Positions 44,544 through 53,703 of a DNA stretch of 64,000 nucleotides are shown one piece after another. Made by a program: the position numbers and the translations under genes. Source of the stretch: Nostoc sp. 'Peltigera membranacea cyanobiont' N6 (GTDB taxonomy: Bacteria; Cyanobacteriota; Cyanobacteriia; Cyanobacteriales; Nostocaceae); NCBI RefSeq assembly GCF_002949735.1, contig NZ_CP026681.1, positions 6,014,501-6,078,500 of the forward strand, in the 5' to 3' direction. Position 1 is the first letter of the stretch, and every line of letters begins with the position of its first letter. The notes under the pieces were generated by a model. The model did no database searches. It was not told where the DNA came from and saw only the letters and a list, made by a program, of their open reading frames with translations.

Positions 44544-44704
44544 TTTTAGCGGCGATCGCACTGAAATTCCTGAAATGTTGTTGGATTGAGCTAGAGGCGA
44601 TCGAAAAATTGTGTCCACCTATACAACAAAGTAGTAACAATTATTATAGGCTTGGAAAGCCCTTTACTTTTATAATTTTGGCGAAACTTCACCGCCAAAA
44701 AAGC

Positions 44705-44819
44705 ACCAGAGCGATAGGAAATTACCTGTGACCAACTGCGATTGATAGTTATCAAACGCAAACATGGTTAAGTTGAACATATTTCTGTCGGCAACAGATG
44801 TGATTTCCTACGCTCTGGT
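44705..44819. repeat. 115-base element with 17-base terminal inverted repeats
   Basis: ACCAGAGCGATAGGAAAT (44705-44722) is matched by ATTTCCTACGCTCTGGT (44803-44819), inverted with one unpaired base. Inside are two hairpins: TGCGATTGATA/TATCAAACGCA and CTGT-CGGCA-ACAG. This could be a MITE-like element or a structured small RNA with a three-way junction. Confidence 0.55.
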
Positions 44820-44848
44820 TATTTCTTTTAATTATAAAGGAGAAGAAC

Positions 44849-44887
44849 CAAGAGACCCCCTTTTTAAGTGAGTTGGGGGATCTCTTG
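44849..44887. terminator. Long hairpin, possible terminator
   Basis: CAAGAGACCCCC (44849-44860) pairs with GGGGGATCTCTTG (44875-44887) with one bulged base and a T-containing loop. It lies between cas6 and the amidase gene, which converge. Confidence 0.45.
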
Positions 44888-45059
44888 TACGTAAATCCTA
44901 TTTTTGTACAACCCTTTCCCCACTATTGATTTCACCAAAATAAACCAGGTTTATGAACTCAAAGCTGAGTAGTCTATCAAGTTGAGTTTCATGAGTATCA
45001 TAGTTGGCGCTGTCTTCGCTAAAGTGCCAACTACGAACAATGCCTACTCCTCAATCTAT

Positions 45060-46001
45060 CTAACCAATTAATTTCTGCCAACTAGCAGGCCCGATAATCC
45101 CATCAGCATCTAAACCATTTTGCTTTTGAAAGTTCTTAACTATAACCTCTGTTTGCGGCCCGTAAACACCATCATTATCAACACCTAAACGGTATTGCAA
45201 GTATCTCACAACCGCACCACCAGCATGATTTGGTCTGATGATTCGTTTTGCCAAAATTAGATTTATGGCATTCCATGTAGTTTCGTCAGCAATTCCAGTC
45301 GTCTGAACTCCGATAATAGTCTGAAATTTTTCTACAGCAGATTTGGTGCTAGCCCCAGTAAAGCCATCTTCTACTAATGCCTTACCATTTTTATCAGTTA
45401 TTTTGAGTCGATTTAAGGATTTTTGCAGTCTGAGAATAGTGGCATCTACATTCTCCTCTTCATCTGGTACGGGGTTAACAGGAGTAGTTGGCACTTTCCC
45501 TGTTAAGCCTTTAACGATCGCATTAGCCATTGCTTCTGGATTAAAAAGATTCATATCTTTTTGGGAATCGATGAAGCAACCTTCTACAAGAATTGCAGGC
45601 ATATCTGTATTTTTCAGAACATATAAGTGGGAACCACTCTTAACACCGCGATTAAAAAATCCCAACTTGATGATTTCATCTAATACAGGTTTAGCGATTC
45701 TTCTCCCTGTGTCGCTAGTTGCATATACTTCTGTGCCATTAGCTTGTCCATTAAAACAGTTAAAATGAATCGAGACGTAAATATCTACTTTACTGCCATT
45801 CGCTGTAGAACATCTTTTTGAGAGTGATTCAGTTACTGTCCGAGCGCTACTCGGTCTACAGACTACGACTTCATTGCCTAAAGCTCTTAACTTGGCTATC
45901 ACTCTATTGCCGACATCAAGAGTTAAATTATCCTCAAATTTAATCCCACTTGCTCCTGTATCTGGCGGACAATTGTGCCCACTATCAATTCCAAATTTCA
46001 T
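45060..46001 (-). CDS. N-acetylmuramoyl-L-alanine amidase with peptidoglycan-binding domains
   Basis: A 313-residue cell wall hydrolase. The Amidase_3 domain (about 1-170) has the zinc ligands His9 (DSGHN), Glu23 and His79 (SIHFN), and catalytic Glu140 (ILVEGCFID). Two PG_binding_1-like repeats follow (about 185-245 and 255-312). It splits the bond between MurNAc and L-Ala. There is no signal peptide, so it may be a lysin-type enzyme or exported another way. The neighbours give no clue. Confidence 0.9.
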   Translation of the reverse strand: MKFGIDSGHNCPPDTGASGIKFEDNLTLDVGNRVIAKLRALGNEVVVCRPSSARTVTESLSKRCSTANGSKVDIYVSIHFNCFNGQANGTEVYATSDTGRRIAKPVLDEIIKLGFFNRGVKSGSHLYVLKNTDMPAILVEGCFIDSQKDMNLFNPEAMANAIVKGLTGKVPTTPVNPVPDEEENVDATILRLQKSLNRLKITDKNGKALVEDGFTGASTKSAVEKFQTIIGVQTTGIADETTWNAINLILAKRIIRPNHAGGAVVRYLQYRLGVDNDGVYGPQTEVIVKNFQKQNGLDADGIIGPASWQKLIG

Positions 46002-46469
46002 GATTTCATCCTCAATTTACTTACTTTTTACACTACTTCAAAACTCTTCTAATTATATAGATAAAGTTTTGTTAATAAATCTGTTGAAGTACTTGTTCGC
46101 AATGTCGGCACTATTTTAAGCATTACTACGCTGGCAGACAAAATAAGTTTTTGTGCGAACCTGGACAGCAACTTTTATGTGGTAAAATCCACTAATTCAA
46201 AGGTATATTGTAACAAAAAACACAACTATTATAATTTATCAAGATCGGGAATAACTTATTAATTTTTGCAATAAATTGAAATGCAGCAATTACATCCATT
46301 ATTTAGATAATAACCCTTTGTAAAAGTAGAAAGCCATGACAAATGTATGTAACACACAGTGGCGCAAGTTTGCCACCTTTATCTTGTTAATCGCGATGGT
46401 AGCTGGATTTACGCCATACTGTACTAGTTCAATGCCAAATTCATAAATCGAAGGTATCCCCTGATGTGA

Positions 46470-46618
46470 ACGCGGGCTGATAGAACTCATTTAGCATCTA
46501 AGTAGGTGGGCCAGTCCCTGGAAGTCGGATTGCACCCCCTGAACTATTTACTCCTGTTTTGGAAGAAGTCGATAGGTTTCAAGGAGTTTTAGTGCCAAGC
46601 ATTCAAAAGCTTAAGTCT
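46470..46618 (+). pseudogene. Possible relic of a protein-coding gene
   Basis: An open stretch without a start reads GPVPGSRIAPPELFTPVLEE then VDRFQGVLVPSIQKL and stops. Composition looks protein-like and unlike the surrounding AT-rich DNA. I do not recognise the family. Confidence 0.3.
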
Positions 46619-46733
46619 TGAATCCCTTCTAGCTTCTGCCTCTTGCCTGTAAATTATACTAATTAAGTAGGTAGGCGTAATAAAATATAAGATCGAACCT
46701 CACCCTCAATCCCTCACCTGACTAAGATAGCTA

Positions 46734-46793
46734 CGGTGTACACACAAGTCTTCTAGAATTGCGTCATAGGCTTTTGATCCCCCCAACCCCCCC
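46734..46793. repeat. Dispersed repeat unit B, inverted copy
   Basis: CGGTGTACACACAAGTCTTC ... CATAGGCTTTTGATCCCCCC is the reverse complement of 1101-1158 with a few changes. Confidence 0.8.
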
Positions 46794-46836
46794 CGATAAA
46801 TTGGGGGGCAAAAGCCTCTTAAAGTCCCCCTTTTTT

Positions 46837-46899
46837 AGGGGGATTTAGGGGGATCTCCAACGATTTTGGGCTTGTACAAAGATGTGTGTACACCGTAGC
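46837..46899. repeat. Dispersed repeat unit A, copy 2
   Basis: 62 of 63 bases identical to 1031-1093. Confidence 0.9.
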
Positions 46900-46989
46900 G
46901 TTACTAAGAAGAGGGAAGCCGGAGGCAGGGTGAGGTTTTATATTTAATTTAACCCACTTACTTAGCTGTGAGGTTGCATATAGGACTAC

Positions 46990-47119
46990 TATTTGATTTT
47001 TGAACAAAATTAGGTATTGTAGGGTGTGTTAGAACGAAGTTCGTAACGCACCATTGTCAAGGATTTGGCGCGTTACGCTGTCGCTAACGCACCCTACGTA
47101 TCTGTTCAAAAATCAAATA
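46990..47119. repeat. Nested inverted repeat (MITE- or REP-like)
   Basis: The outer arms, ATTTGATTTTTGAACA (46991-47006) and TGTTCAAAAATCAAAT (47103-47118), are perfectly inverted. An inner repeat TAGGGTGTGTTA ... TAACGCACCCTA is of the common cyanobacterial REP type. The next gene starts 50 bases on. Confidence 0.7.
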
Positions 47120-47168
47120 TGATTCGTATAGAACAAGACGGTTAAAGCCTTATTACAAGGACACAGGG

Positions 47169-48008
47169 ATGAAAAAATTTTTTAATTTCTGTTTCGAGGT
47201 TGAATTTTATCTAAAAATCGCTATTAGTTGCACAATTGTTCAGCAAATATTTTATTGGCTATTACACAATATAGAACTCAGCTTTATCGCTCAGGTTTTG
47301 TTATACTGGCTTGTTGGTTCTGTCTCATTTTATAGCATTGGTCTTTTCATCGAAAAGGTAATTAAAAAAAATGATAATTTGAGAGAGAAACTAACTGCCA
47401 GAGTTAAGAAAGTCAAAAAACAACCATTTCCTTCCTTTACTACCAAAGGCATTATTACTGGAGAAATCAAAAGTCTCATAGCAGCTTTAATTATCCTCTA
47501 TTTAGCGCCAGAGGTAAATAGAGGAAATAGTTTACTGTTAAACTTTGGATGGTTCTTGATGAGAATAATTGCTGCTGATTTCTGTTTTTACGTTTCCCAT
47601 TCGCTACTTCACAGAAAATTCTTGCAGAAAATACATCTGAAACATCATGAGTTCGCCGACTCATCAAGTTTTGTTGCTGGACATAAGAGTTTCACTGAAT
47701 ATATTATTGTTACTATTACAGACCTTTTCCCTATTTTTATATTTGGGTATGATATAAGTCAGTTATGTGCTTGGACTATTATAGGTAATGCTTACAACCT
47801 AGAAGGTCATAGTTCTTTATCAATATTTTTTGTCCCATCAGATTTTCACGATCTTCACCACAGTTGTTTCAAAGGAAACTATGGCATTCAAGGATTTTGG
47901 GACAGGTTATTCAATACACTAAATTCTCCGACAAAGAAGCCAGGAATTATGTTTCCTATAGCTTCTTTGGAGCAGATCGCGATGAAGTCGTCTAGTAATT
48001 TGGATTGA
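47169..48008 (+). CDS. Fatty acid hydroxylase / sterol desaturase superfamily protein
   Basis: A 279-residue membrane protein of the non-heme di-iron hydroxylase family. Histidine clusters: His144, His148, His156, His159 and His160 (HSLLHRKFLQKIHLKHH), His172, His214, and His227, His230, His231 (FHDLHH), which together can bind two irons. Four or more membrane helices surround them (about 15-60, 100-140, 180-210). Members hydroxylate or desaturate lipids, sterols or carotenoids. The substrate is unknown. It is a lone gene. Confidence 0.9.
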   Translation: MKKFFNFCFEVEFYLKIAISCTIVQQIFYWLLHNIELSFIAQVLLYWLVGSVSFYSIGLFIEKVIKKNDNLREKLTARVKKVKKQPFPSFTTKGIITGEIKSLIAALIILYLAPEVNRGNSLLLNFGWFLMRIIAADFCFYVSHSLLHRKFLQKIHLKHHEFADSSSFVAGHKSFTEYIIVTITDLFPIFIFGYDISQLCAWTIIGNAYNLEGHSSLSIFFVPSDFHDLHHSCFKGNYGIQGFWDRLFNTLNSPTKKPGIMFPIASLEQIAMKSSSNLD

Positions 48009-48068
48009 GTAGCTTATAGCGAATCCTATTGTCAAATTAATTCAGACTCCTGAATTATGTTTGATAAA

Positions 48069-48563
48069 TTACCACCCCATTGTTCCGGGACTACCTTTAA
48101 ATGGCCCGACAATATCAGTAGTAATCCATCCCCCGTAAAAATCACCAGTTTGAGACATAACTAGCTCATCATTTACATAGCAAGCATCCATTAAACTAGG
48201 ATAAAAAGCATAGTATTCTTGAATTGTTACAAAATCAGGTGAGGGGTCAAAATATCGCCAAGCAGCGTTATTTATATACCGATCGCCAACGCTGATATCA
48301 TAATATTGACACTTGCCTTTCCATTCACACCAAGTTTTTTTAGGTGTTTCTATCAGATATTCTAGTTTAATGTCTTCAGAAGGAATGTAATAAGAAGGAG
48401 GATGGCTAGTTTCTATGACTCTTTTAGCTTTACTTGTTTGTGCTAAAACAATACTATTAACAATTATCCGAATTGATTTGTTGCTATCTTCTAAACGGGC
48501 TGGACGGGGATAATCCCAAACTGACTCTTGACCGGGTTCTGGTACGATTGGATTTGGTCTCAT
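48069..48563 (-). CDS. DUF427 family protein
   Basis: 164 residues from ATG at 48563, chosen because AAAGGAG lies nine bases upstream; the open frame reaches into the previous gene. The sequence SVWDYPRPARLED, RVIETSHPPSYYIP, TWCEWKGKCQYYDI and WRYFDPSPDF is characteristic of DUF427. Function is unknown. It starts 16 bases after the sulfoxide synthase-like gene stop, so it is co-transcribed. Confidence 0.92.
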   Translation of the reverse strand: MRPNPIVPEPGQESVWDYPRPARLEDSNKSIRIIVNSIVLAQTSKAKRVIETSHPPSYYIPSEDIKLEYLIETPKKTWCEWKGKCQYYDISVGDRYINNAAWRYFDPSPDFVTIQEYYAFYPSLMDACYVNDELVMSQTGDFYGGWITTDIVGPFKGSPGTMGW

Positions 48564-48579
48564 TATCAGTAATCTCCTT

Positions 48580-49929
48580 TTAAATGTCTTGAGCAATTCT
48601 AAAACCGGCGTGTTGATAAAAGTAGGGACGAAACCAGTTGCGATAGGTTGGTAATGCCATTGAACCATTAGTAGCCCAAGAACCACCGAGCATCATCTGA
48701 TGTTTATCATCAAAAAAGGGTGCTGCTTGATCTTCGTAAAGCGGGTGAGGTTCAAATCCTGGTAAGGCGTTGAATGTGTCCCCCAACCATTCCCAGACGT
48801 TTCCTCGCAGATCGTAAAGTCCAGAAGCACTATTAGCTGGTTTGAACATTCCTACTGGGCTAGGGGAAATGAATTGTAAATTGAGATTATAGTTACTTGA
48901 GAAGTGGTTATCCTCAGAGGTGAGTAAAGCTTGATTCCATTCGGCTTCAGTCAGCAAGCGGATTTCTGAGCCTTGAAAACGACAAAATGCGATCGCTTCG
49001 TAGTAATTGACTTCTACAGGCCAGTCTAAGGGTAAGTCTATCTCGTCGAATGTGGCTCGATAACGGTAGCCATCCTGAAAGGGTATCCAGAATTTGGGAT
49101 GTTCTACGTTGTAGAGTTGCTTCCAATCCCAAGATTCAGCATTCCAGTAGTCTGGATTGTTGTAACCACCAGCTTGAACAAATTGCAGATATTCTCCGTT
49201 AGTAATTAGATATTGACTAGCTAAAAATGGTTTCACTGCAACAGTGCGATCGCCATATTCGCTATCCCAACCGAATGTAAGATCGTCCTTGGGTTTTCCT
49301 AGTTTCACCACACCGCCTGGAACCCGGCGCATTTCATTTTTGGGAATGTTCCCTTTGCTAGGTGCATAATCCCAGCCTTGGGGACATTTTAGGCGATCGC
49401 TAGGCAATTGACGCACCAGCATCGAAGAGGTTTCAAAGTGAATGCGACTATGTTCTATTCCCATCAGCAAAGCCCAGAGGGGATGTTGTTGATGAATAGG
49501 GAGATCCAGGGAAGTATTTTGAATTAGATTTGCGATCGCTTCTCGTGCTTTGTCTCGATATTGCCAAACTTTTTTTACATCAGGCCAGCTAACCGCTTTC
49601 ATCGCTGCGTCGAGTTCTGTGGGTGTTTGTGGATCGACTCCGATTTCAAATAGGGTTTCGTATTGGGAATTAATTCCAGCTTTGATTAAACCAACGCCAA
49701 TTAACTTGTTGATGAAAAAAACGGCTGAGTGACCAAGATAAAAGATTAGAGGGTTTCTTAAAGGATCGGGGTTCAGATAAAAAGTTTCTTCCCCAATCAA
49801 ACTTTTCATGAGTGTTTCTTCAAGTTCCCAAGAATTGTGGAAGTAGTTGAGCAGGCTTTGTGAACTGCAATCATTGAGTGTGGGGACTTGTGTTGATGTC
49901 AGTTTGTTTATCGTTGAAACTAAAGCCAT
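48580..49929 (-). CDS. Ergothioneine/ovothiol-type sulfoxide synthase (OvoA/EgtB-like)
   Basis: A 449-residue non-heme iron enzyme. The N-terminal DinB-like part has putative iron ligands His67 (YLGHSAVFF), His160 and His164 (HSRIHFETSS). The C-terminal formylglycine-generating enzyme-like domain has LLTEAEW, GLYDLRGNVWEW, MLGGSWAT and AGFRIAQD. OvoA and EgtB join histidine (or hercynine) to a thiol with O2, the central step of thiohistidine synthesis. HSRIHFETSS is closer to OvoA, but OvoA carries an added methyltransferase domain that is missing here. No egtD gene is in the window, so the exact product is open. Confidence 0.87.
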   Translation of the reverse strand: MALVSTINKLTSTQVPTLNDCSSQSLLNYFHNSWELEETLMKSLIGEETFYLNPDPLRNPLIFYLGHSAVFFINKLIGVGLIKAGINSQYETLFEIGVDPQTPTELDAAMKAVSWPDVKKVWQYRDKAREAIANLIQNTSLDLPIHQQHPLWALLMGIEHSRIHFETSSMLVRQLPSDRLKCPQGWDYAPSKGNIPKNEMRRVPGGVVKLGKPKDDLTFGWDSEYGDRTVAVKPFLASQYLITNGEYLQFVQAGGYNNPDYWNAESWDWKQLYNVEHPKFWIPFQDGYRYRATFDEIDLPLDWPVEVNYYEAIAFCRFQGSEIRLLTEAEWNQALLTSEDNHFSSNYNLNLQFISPSPVGMFKPANSASGLYDLRGNVWEWLGDTFNALPGFEPHPLYEDQAAPFFDDKHQMMLGGSWATNGSMALPTYRNWFRPYFYQHAGFRIAQDI

Positions 49930-50148
49930 GATATTTTTGACGGGAGATTAATTGCACAAATTACATAAATTATGACTGATTACAAGAAAAAGTGTTTTTA
50001 ATCACATTTTTTTTGTGTCGCTGCGATCGGGTAATTTGCTCAATTTGTAAATAGACAAAGAATGTATTTTTAAATACTTCAACTACGGGTTGCCAGAATA
50101 ATATCAATAATTAATTAGCGTTGAATTGGTTGTCTTCACTGAGTTTCA

Positions 50149-51061
50149 GATGATATCCCCGTTAGGGGAAGTAGTTATGGAAAGTTTCAGAACGCGCAGC
50201 CAAAACTAGCTCAATACTGTGTTTCCATCCCCGTTAGGGGAAGTGGTTATGGAAAGTTTTTTTAAAAGCAATTGGCTGGGGAGGTTGTGTGTTTCCATCC
50301 CCGTTAGGGGAAGTTGTTATGGAAAGTAATAGTTTATACACTGTAGATGCAAGTTGTGCTGTTACAGTTTCCATCCCCGTTAGGGGAAGTGGTTATGGAA
50401 AGTTGAAGTTCAATCTGAAGATTTTCAAGCAGAAGCTAAATTAGGTTTCCATCCCCGTTAGGGGAAGTGGTTATGGAAAGCTCTGCCATTAAGTGCAGAG
50501 CAAAGACAAAAGGTTTCCATCCCCGTTAGGGGAAGTGGTTATGGAAAGAGGAGTATTCACCAATTCACCAAGAGGTGATATTAAAGTTTCCATCCCCGTT
50601 AGGGGAAGTGGTTATGGAAAGGGTTCTGTTGTGACCCCACCAGTTACACCTGATCCAGTGTTTCCATCCCCGTTAGGGGAAGTGGTTATGGAAAGCGAAA
50701 TTGCAAGCGACAAAGCACAAAAGGAAGTCGTTTCCATCCCCGTTAGGGGAAGTGGTTATGGAAAGTTTCAGGTAAAAAACATGAGACTATCATCTTTAGC
50801 TTTTGCGTTTCCATCCCCGTTAGGGGAAGTGGTTATGGAAAGCTTAAAGACTGCTGTCTGAAAAAGTGAAATTTAGTGTTTCCATCCCCGTTAGGGGAAG
50901 TGGTTATGGAAAGTATATGGGCATACTGTCTATGATGTGTTTGAAGATTCAAAGTTTCCATCCCCGTTAGGGGAAGTGGTTATGGAAAGAAAACATTTCT
51001 TGAGAGAACAGCGGTTGATAATAATGTTTCCATCCCCGTTAGGGGAAGTGGTTATGGAAAG
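50149..51061 (-). CRISPR. CRISPR array, 12 intact plus 1 degenerate repeat, 12 spacers
   Basis: 36-base repeats start GTTTCCATCCCCGTTAGGGG and end GGTTATGGAAAG on the plus strand. Intact copies start at 50221, 50291, 50367, 50445, 50513, 50586, 50660, 50730, 50807, 50878, 50954 and 51026. The copy at 50149 is degenerate at its 5' end; the copy at 50291 has one G-to-T change. Spacers are 32-42 bases, all different. The hairpin CCCC/GGGG and the minus-strand end ATGGAAAC (an 8-base handle) suggest a Cas6-processed type (I-D or III). The degenerate end at the left means the leader is on the right and transcription runs leftward. Confidence 0.97.
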
Positions 51062-51386
51062 AGTTCACTTCTGGAAGCCTTACTAGGATAGGGTTTCAGA
51101 CCCCCTATTCGACACCACTTTTAATAATGTCAATAAATACGATAAAATTGTCAATAAGAGATGGATTTTTTAGCCGGAAACCCTTACTGTACAAGTAATC
51201 GACACCAGTCAACGAAGTTATGCGGTTTTCAAGGTTCTGAGGAGTGGTGTCGATGAACTTCAACACACTGAATAAACAGTAAAATATATTACCTTAAACC
51301 TGTCAAGTATTTAATAAATAAATTAACAATTGTGAGCGGGGTAAATTTATCTATAACAGTTTGGAAGCTAATTAGAGAAGCAAACA
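51062..51386 (-). promoter_or_regulatory. Probable CRISPR leader
   Basis: AT-rich and gene-free, next to the least degenerate end of the array. It carries TCGACACCACT (51110), TCGACACCAG (51200) and the inverted AGTGGTGTCGAT (51241). Such repeated elements may serve as leader anchoring or promoter sites. Confidence 0.65.
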
Positions 51387-51435
51387 GCGATGCCTTCACA
51401 GTAGGCATCGCGGATTTTAGATCAAATCTAAAATC
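51387..51435 (-). terminator. Two hairpins after pnp
   Basis: GATTTTAGAT-CAA-ATCTAAAATC (51413-51435) and GCGATGCCT...AGGCATCGC (51387-51411) follow the pnp stop at 51446. They probably end its transcript before the CRISPR leader. Confidence 0.65.
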
Positions 51436-51445
51436 CCAAATCGAG

Positions 51446-53602
51446 TTACCGATTCACCGCCGCCGCTTCTCGTGCTGCTGCTGCTTGATCTGGGTGGATA
51501 CCCAAGCGGGTGAGATTAATCCGACCTTTGTTATCAATTTCGCGCACTTTGATAATCACTTCATCGCCCACCGCTACTTCATCTTCAACTTTGCCAACGC
51601 GGTAGTCAGCTAGTTGTGAAATGTGGATCATCCCTTCTTTCCCTGGCAGAAATTCCACAAATGCACCTATCGGTATAATCCGAGTAATGCGTCCTGCGTA
51701 GACATCCCCTTCGTGCAACTTGCGGGTCATGCCTTGGATGATGTTTCTGGCTCTTTTGGCCTTATTCTCATCCACAGCCGAAATTGTCACAGTGCCATCA
51801 TCTTCGATGTCAATTTTTGCACCAGTTTCTTCTGTAATCCCCTTAATAGTCTTACCACCAGGCCCGATCACCAGACCAATCATGTCTGAATCAATCTTGA
51901 TTGTTAACAGACGTGGGGCATAAGGTGAGGTTTCAGTCCGTGGCGTGTCGATGCAGGCGAGCATTTTCTCCAGAATGTGCAACCGGGCTGCTTTGGCTTG
52001 GTGGACGGCTTGGGAAATAATATCCAACGACAAACCGGAGATTTTCATATCCATTTGCAAGGCGGTAATTCCGGTATCCGTCCCCGCAACTTTGAAGTCC
52101 ATATCGCCCAAAAAGTCTTCAATGCCCTGAATGTCGGTGAGGATTCGCACTTCGTCCCCATCCTTAATCAGACCCATTGCTGCGCCACTGACGGGTTTGA
52201 GAATTGGTACGCCAGCATCCATGAGGGCGAGGGTGGAACCGCAGACTGAACCCATTGAGGTGGAACCGTTGGAAGAAAGTACTTCCGATACGATGCGAAT
52301 CACGTAGGGAAATTGTTCTTTTGAGGGTAACACAGGTAGGAGCGATCGCTCTGCTAATGCCCCATGACCGATTTCACGCCTTCCTGGAGAACGCATTGGT
52401 TTGGTTTCCCCGACTGAGAAGGGCGGGAAGTTGTAATGATGCAGATAACGCTTGTGTTGGTCTAACTGCATATCATCGTTGAGATTTTGGGCATCTCCTG
52501 GCGTACCCAAAGTACAAGCAGATAATACCTGAGTTAGTTCCCGGTTAAATAAACCGCTACCGTGGACTCGCTTTGGTAAGACACCAACTGAACAAGAAAC
52601 ACGACGCACTTCATCGAGTTTACGACCATCAACGCGAACGTTATCTTCGATGATTTGCCGCCGCATGAAGTATTTGGTAATATCTTTAAAAGTATTCCCA
52701 AGTGCCTTGCTATTTGCAGTTGCGGCAACTCGAATTGGATCTTCTTCTGGCAGTTCCTTAATCGTCGTGGCAATTTCATCCTTGACGACATCTAAAGCTG
52801 CATCGCGTTCGGGTTTGGTGAAGGTAAATTGAGACAGGATTTTCTTAATCTGGCTGCTAGTGCGATCGCGGATATAATTTTCTAGCGTCTGGTCTACTTG
52901 GGGTGGTGCTTCTTGCACTATTACCAAACCCAGTTCTGCTACTAAATCTTGCTGCGCTTTGATTAAGTCCCGCACTGCTTCATAACCAAAGTCAATTGCC
53001 TCGATGATATCTCGTTCTGGCAACTGATTGGCTCCCGCCTCCACCATGATTACGCCATGCGGTGAACCGGCTACTACCAGATCCAAATCTCCGGCTTCGA
53101 TTTCTGCATAAGTGGGGTTAATAATGAAATCATCACCCACTAAACCAACGCGAACTGCTGCCATCGGCCCGTTAAAAGGAATCTGGGCAATCAGGGTAGC
53201 GATGGAAGCGCCTGTAACTGCTAGCACATCGGGTGGAACTAACTCGTCCATCGACAGCGTTAAGGCGATAATTTGCAAGTCATCCCGTAGCCATGAGGGG
53301 AACAAAGGACGCATGGGACGGTCTATAAGACGGCTGGTGAGAATTGTTTTTTCTGGTGGACGACCTTCACGCCGCATGATCCCGCCGGGAATTCTACCAG
53401 CAGCATACAGCCTTTCTTCATAGTCTACTGTGAGGGGAAGAAAATCAATGCCTTCTCTGGCTTGCGATCGCGTAGCTGTCACTAAAACGGATGTGTCCCC
53501 TGATTCTATCAAAACCGACCCACCTGCCTGGGGAGCTAGTAAGCCTACTTTCAGTCGAATATCCCTACCATCGAAGGATATTGACTTATCAACTTCTGCC
53601 AT
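51446..53602 (-). CDS. pnp: Polyribonucleotide nucleotidyltransferase (PNPase)
   Basis: A 718-residue phosphorolytic exoribonuclease of normal length and order. The two RNase PH domains have FLPLTVDYEERLYAAGRIPGG and RREIGHGALAERSL; an all-alpha linker lies between them. A KH domain (IGLVIGPGGKTIKGITEETG) and an S1 domain (GRITRIIPIGAFVEFLPGKEGMIHISQLAD) follow. It degrades RNA 3' to 5' and is part of the RNA degradosome. It is a single-gene unit, and the ATG at 53602 is the conserved start (MAEVDKSISF). Confidence 0.98.
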   Translation of the reverse strand: MAEVDKSISFDGRDIRLKVGLLAPQAGGSVLIESGDTSVLVTATRSQAREGIDFLPLTVDYEERLYAAGRIPGGIMRREGRPPEKTILTSRLIDRPMRPLFPSWLRDDLQIIALTLSMDELVPPDVLAVTGASIATLIAQIPFNGPMAAVRVGLVGDDFIINPTYAEIEAGDLDLVVAGSPHGVIMVEAGANQLPERDIIEAIDFGYEAVRDLIKAQQDLVAELGLVIVQEAPPQVDQTLENYIRDRTSSQIKKILSQFTFTKPERDAALDVVKDEIATTIKELPEEDPIRVAATANSKALGNTFKDITKYFMRRQIIEDNVRVDGRKLDEVRRVSCSVGVLPKRVHGSGLFNRELTQVLSACTLGTPGDAQNLNDDMQLDQHKRYLHHYNFPPFSVGETKPMRSPGRREIGHGALAERSLLPVLPSKEQFPYVIRIVSEVLSSNGSTSMGSVCGSTLALMDAGVPILKPVSGAAMGLIKDGDEVRILTDIQGIEDFLGDMDFKVAGTDTGITALQMDMKISGLSLDIISQAVHQAKAARLHILEKMLACIDTPRTETSPYAPRLLTIKIDSDMIGLVIGPGGKTIKGITEETGAKIDIEDDGTVTISAVDENKAKRARNIIQGMTRKLHEGDVYAGRITRIIPIGAFVEFLPGKEGMIHISQLADYRVGKVEDEVAVGDEVIIKVREIDNKGRINLTRLGIHPDQAAAAREAAAVNR

Positions 53603-53703
53603 TCAGTTCTTTTTCCTTCTCTTTCGCTATTCTCTTTCTGTGGCAATCCTAACATTTATGCACTATGGCTGACTTCTAGTACATACAAAGATAGAGAAGT
53701 GGT

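Larger units (their letters stand above)
44544..45059. other. Intergenic region with structured elements
   Basis: No gene is seen. It contains a 115-base element with terminal inverted repeats (44705-44819), a hairpin (44849-44887) and a second one (45001-45033, TAGTTGGC/GCCAACTA) just past the amidase stop. Confidence 0.6.
46002..47168. other. Intergenic region rich in repeats, with a gene relic
   Basis: About 1.2 kb with no intact gene. A coding relic lies at 46470-46618, repeats A and B at 46734-46899 and a nested inverted repeat at 46990-47119. Confidence 0.6.

Noticed and set aside
46299..46490. 63-codon minus-strand frame
   Set aside because: No ribosome site and no resemblance to a protein; lies among repeats.
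50493..50861. 122-codon plus-strand open frame
   Set aside because: It lies wholly inside the CRISPR array; its repeated FPSPLGEVVME peptides are translated repeats.
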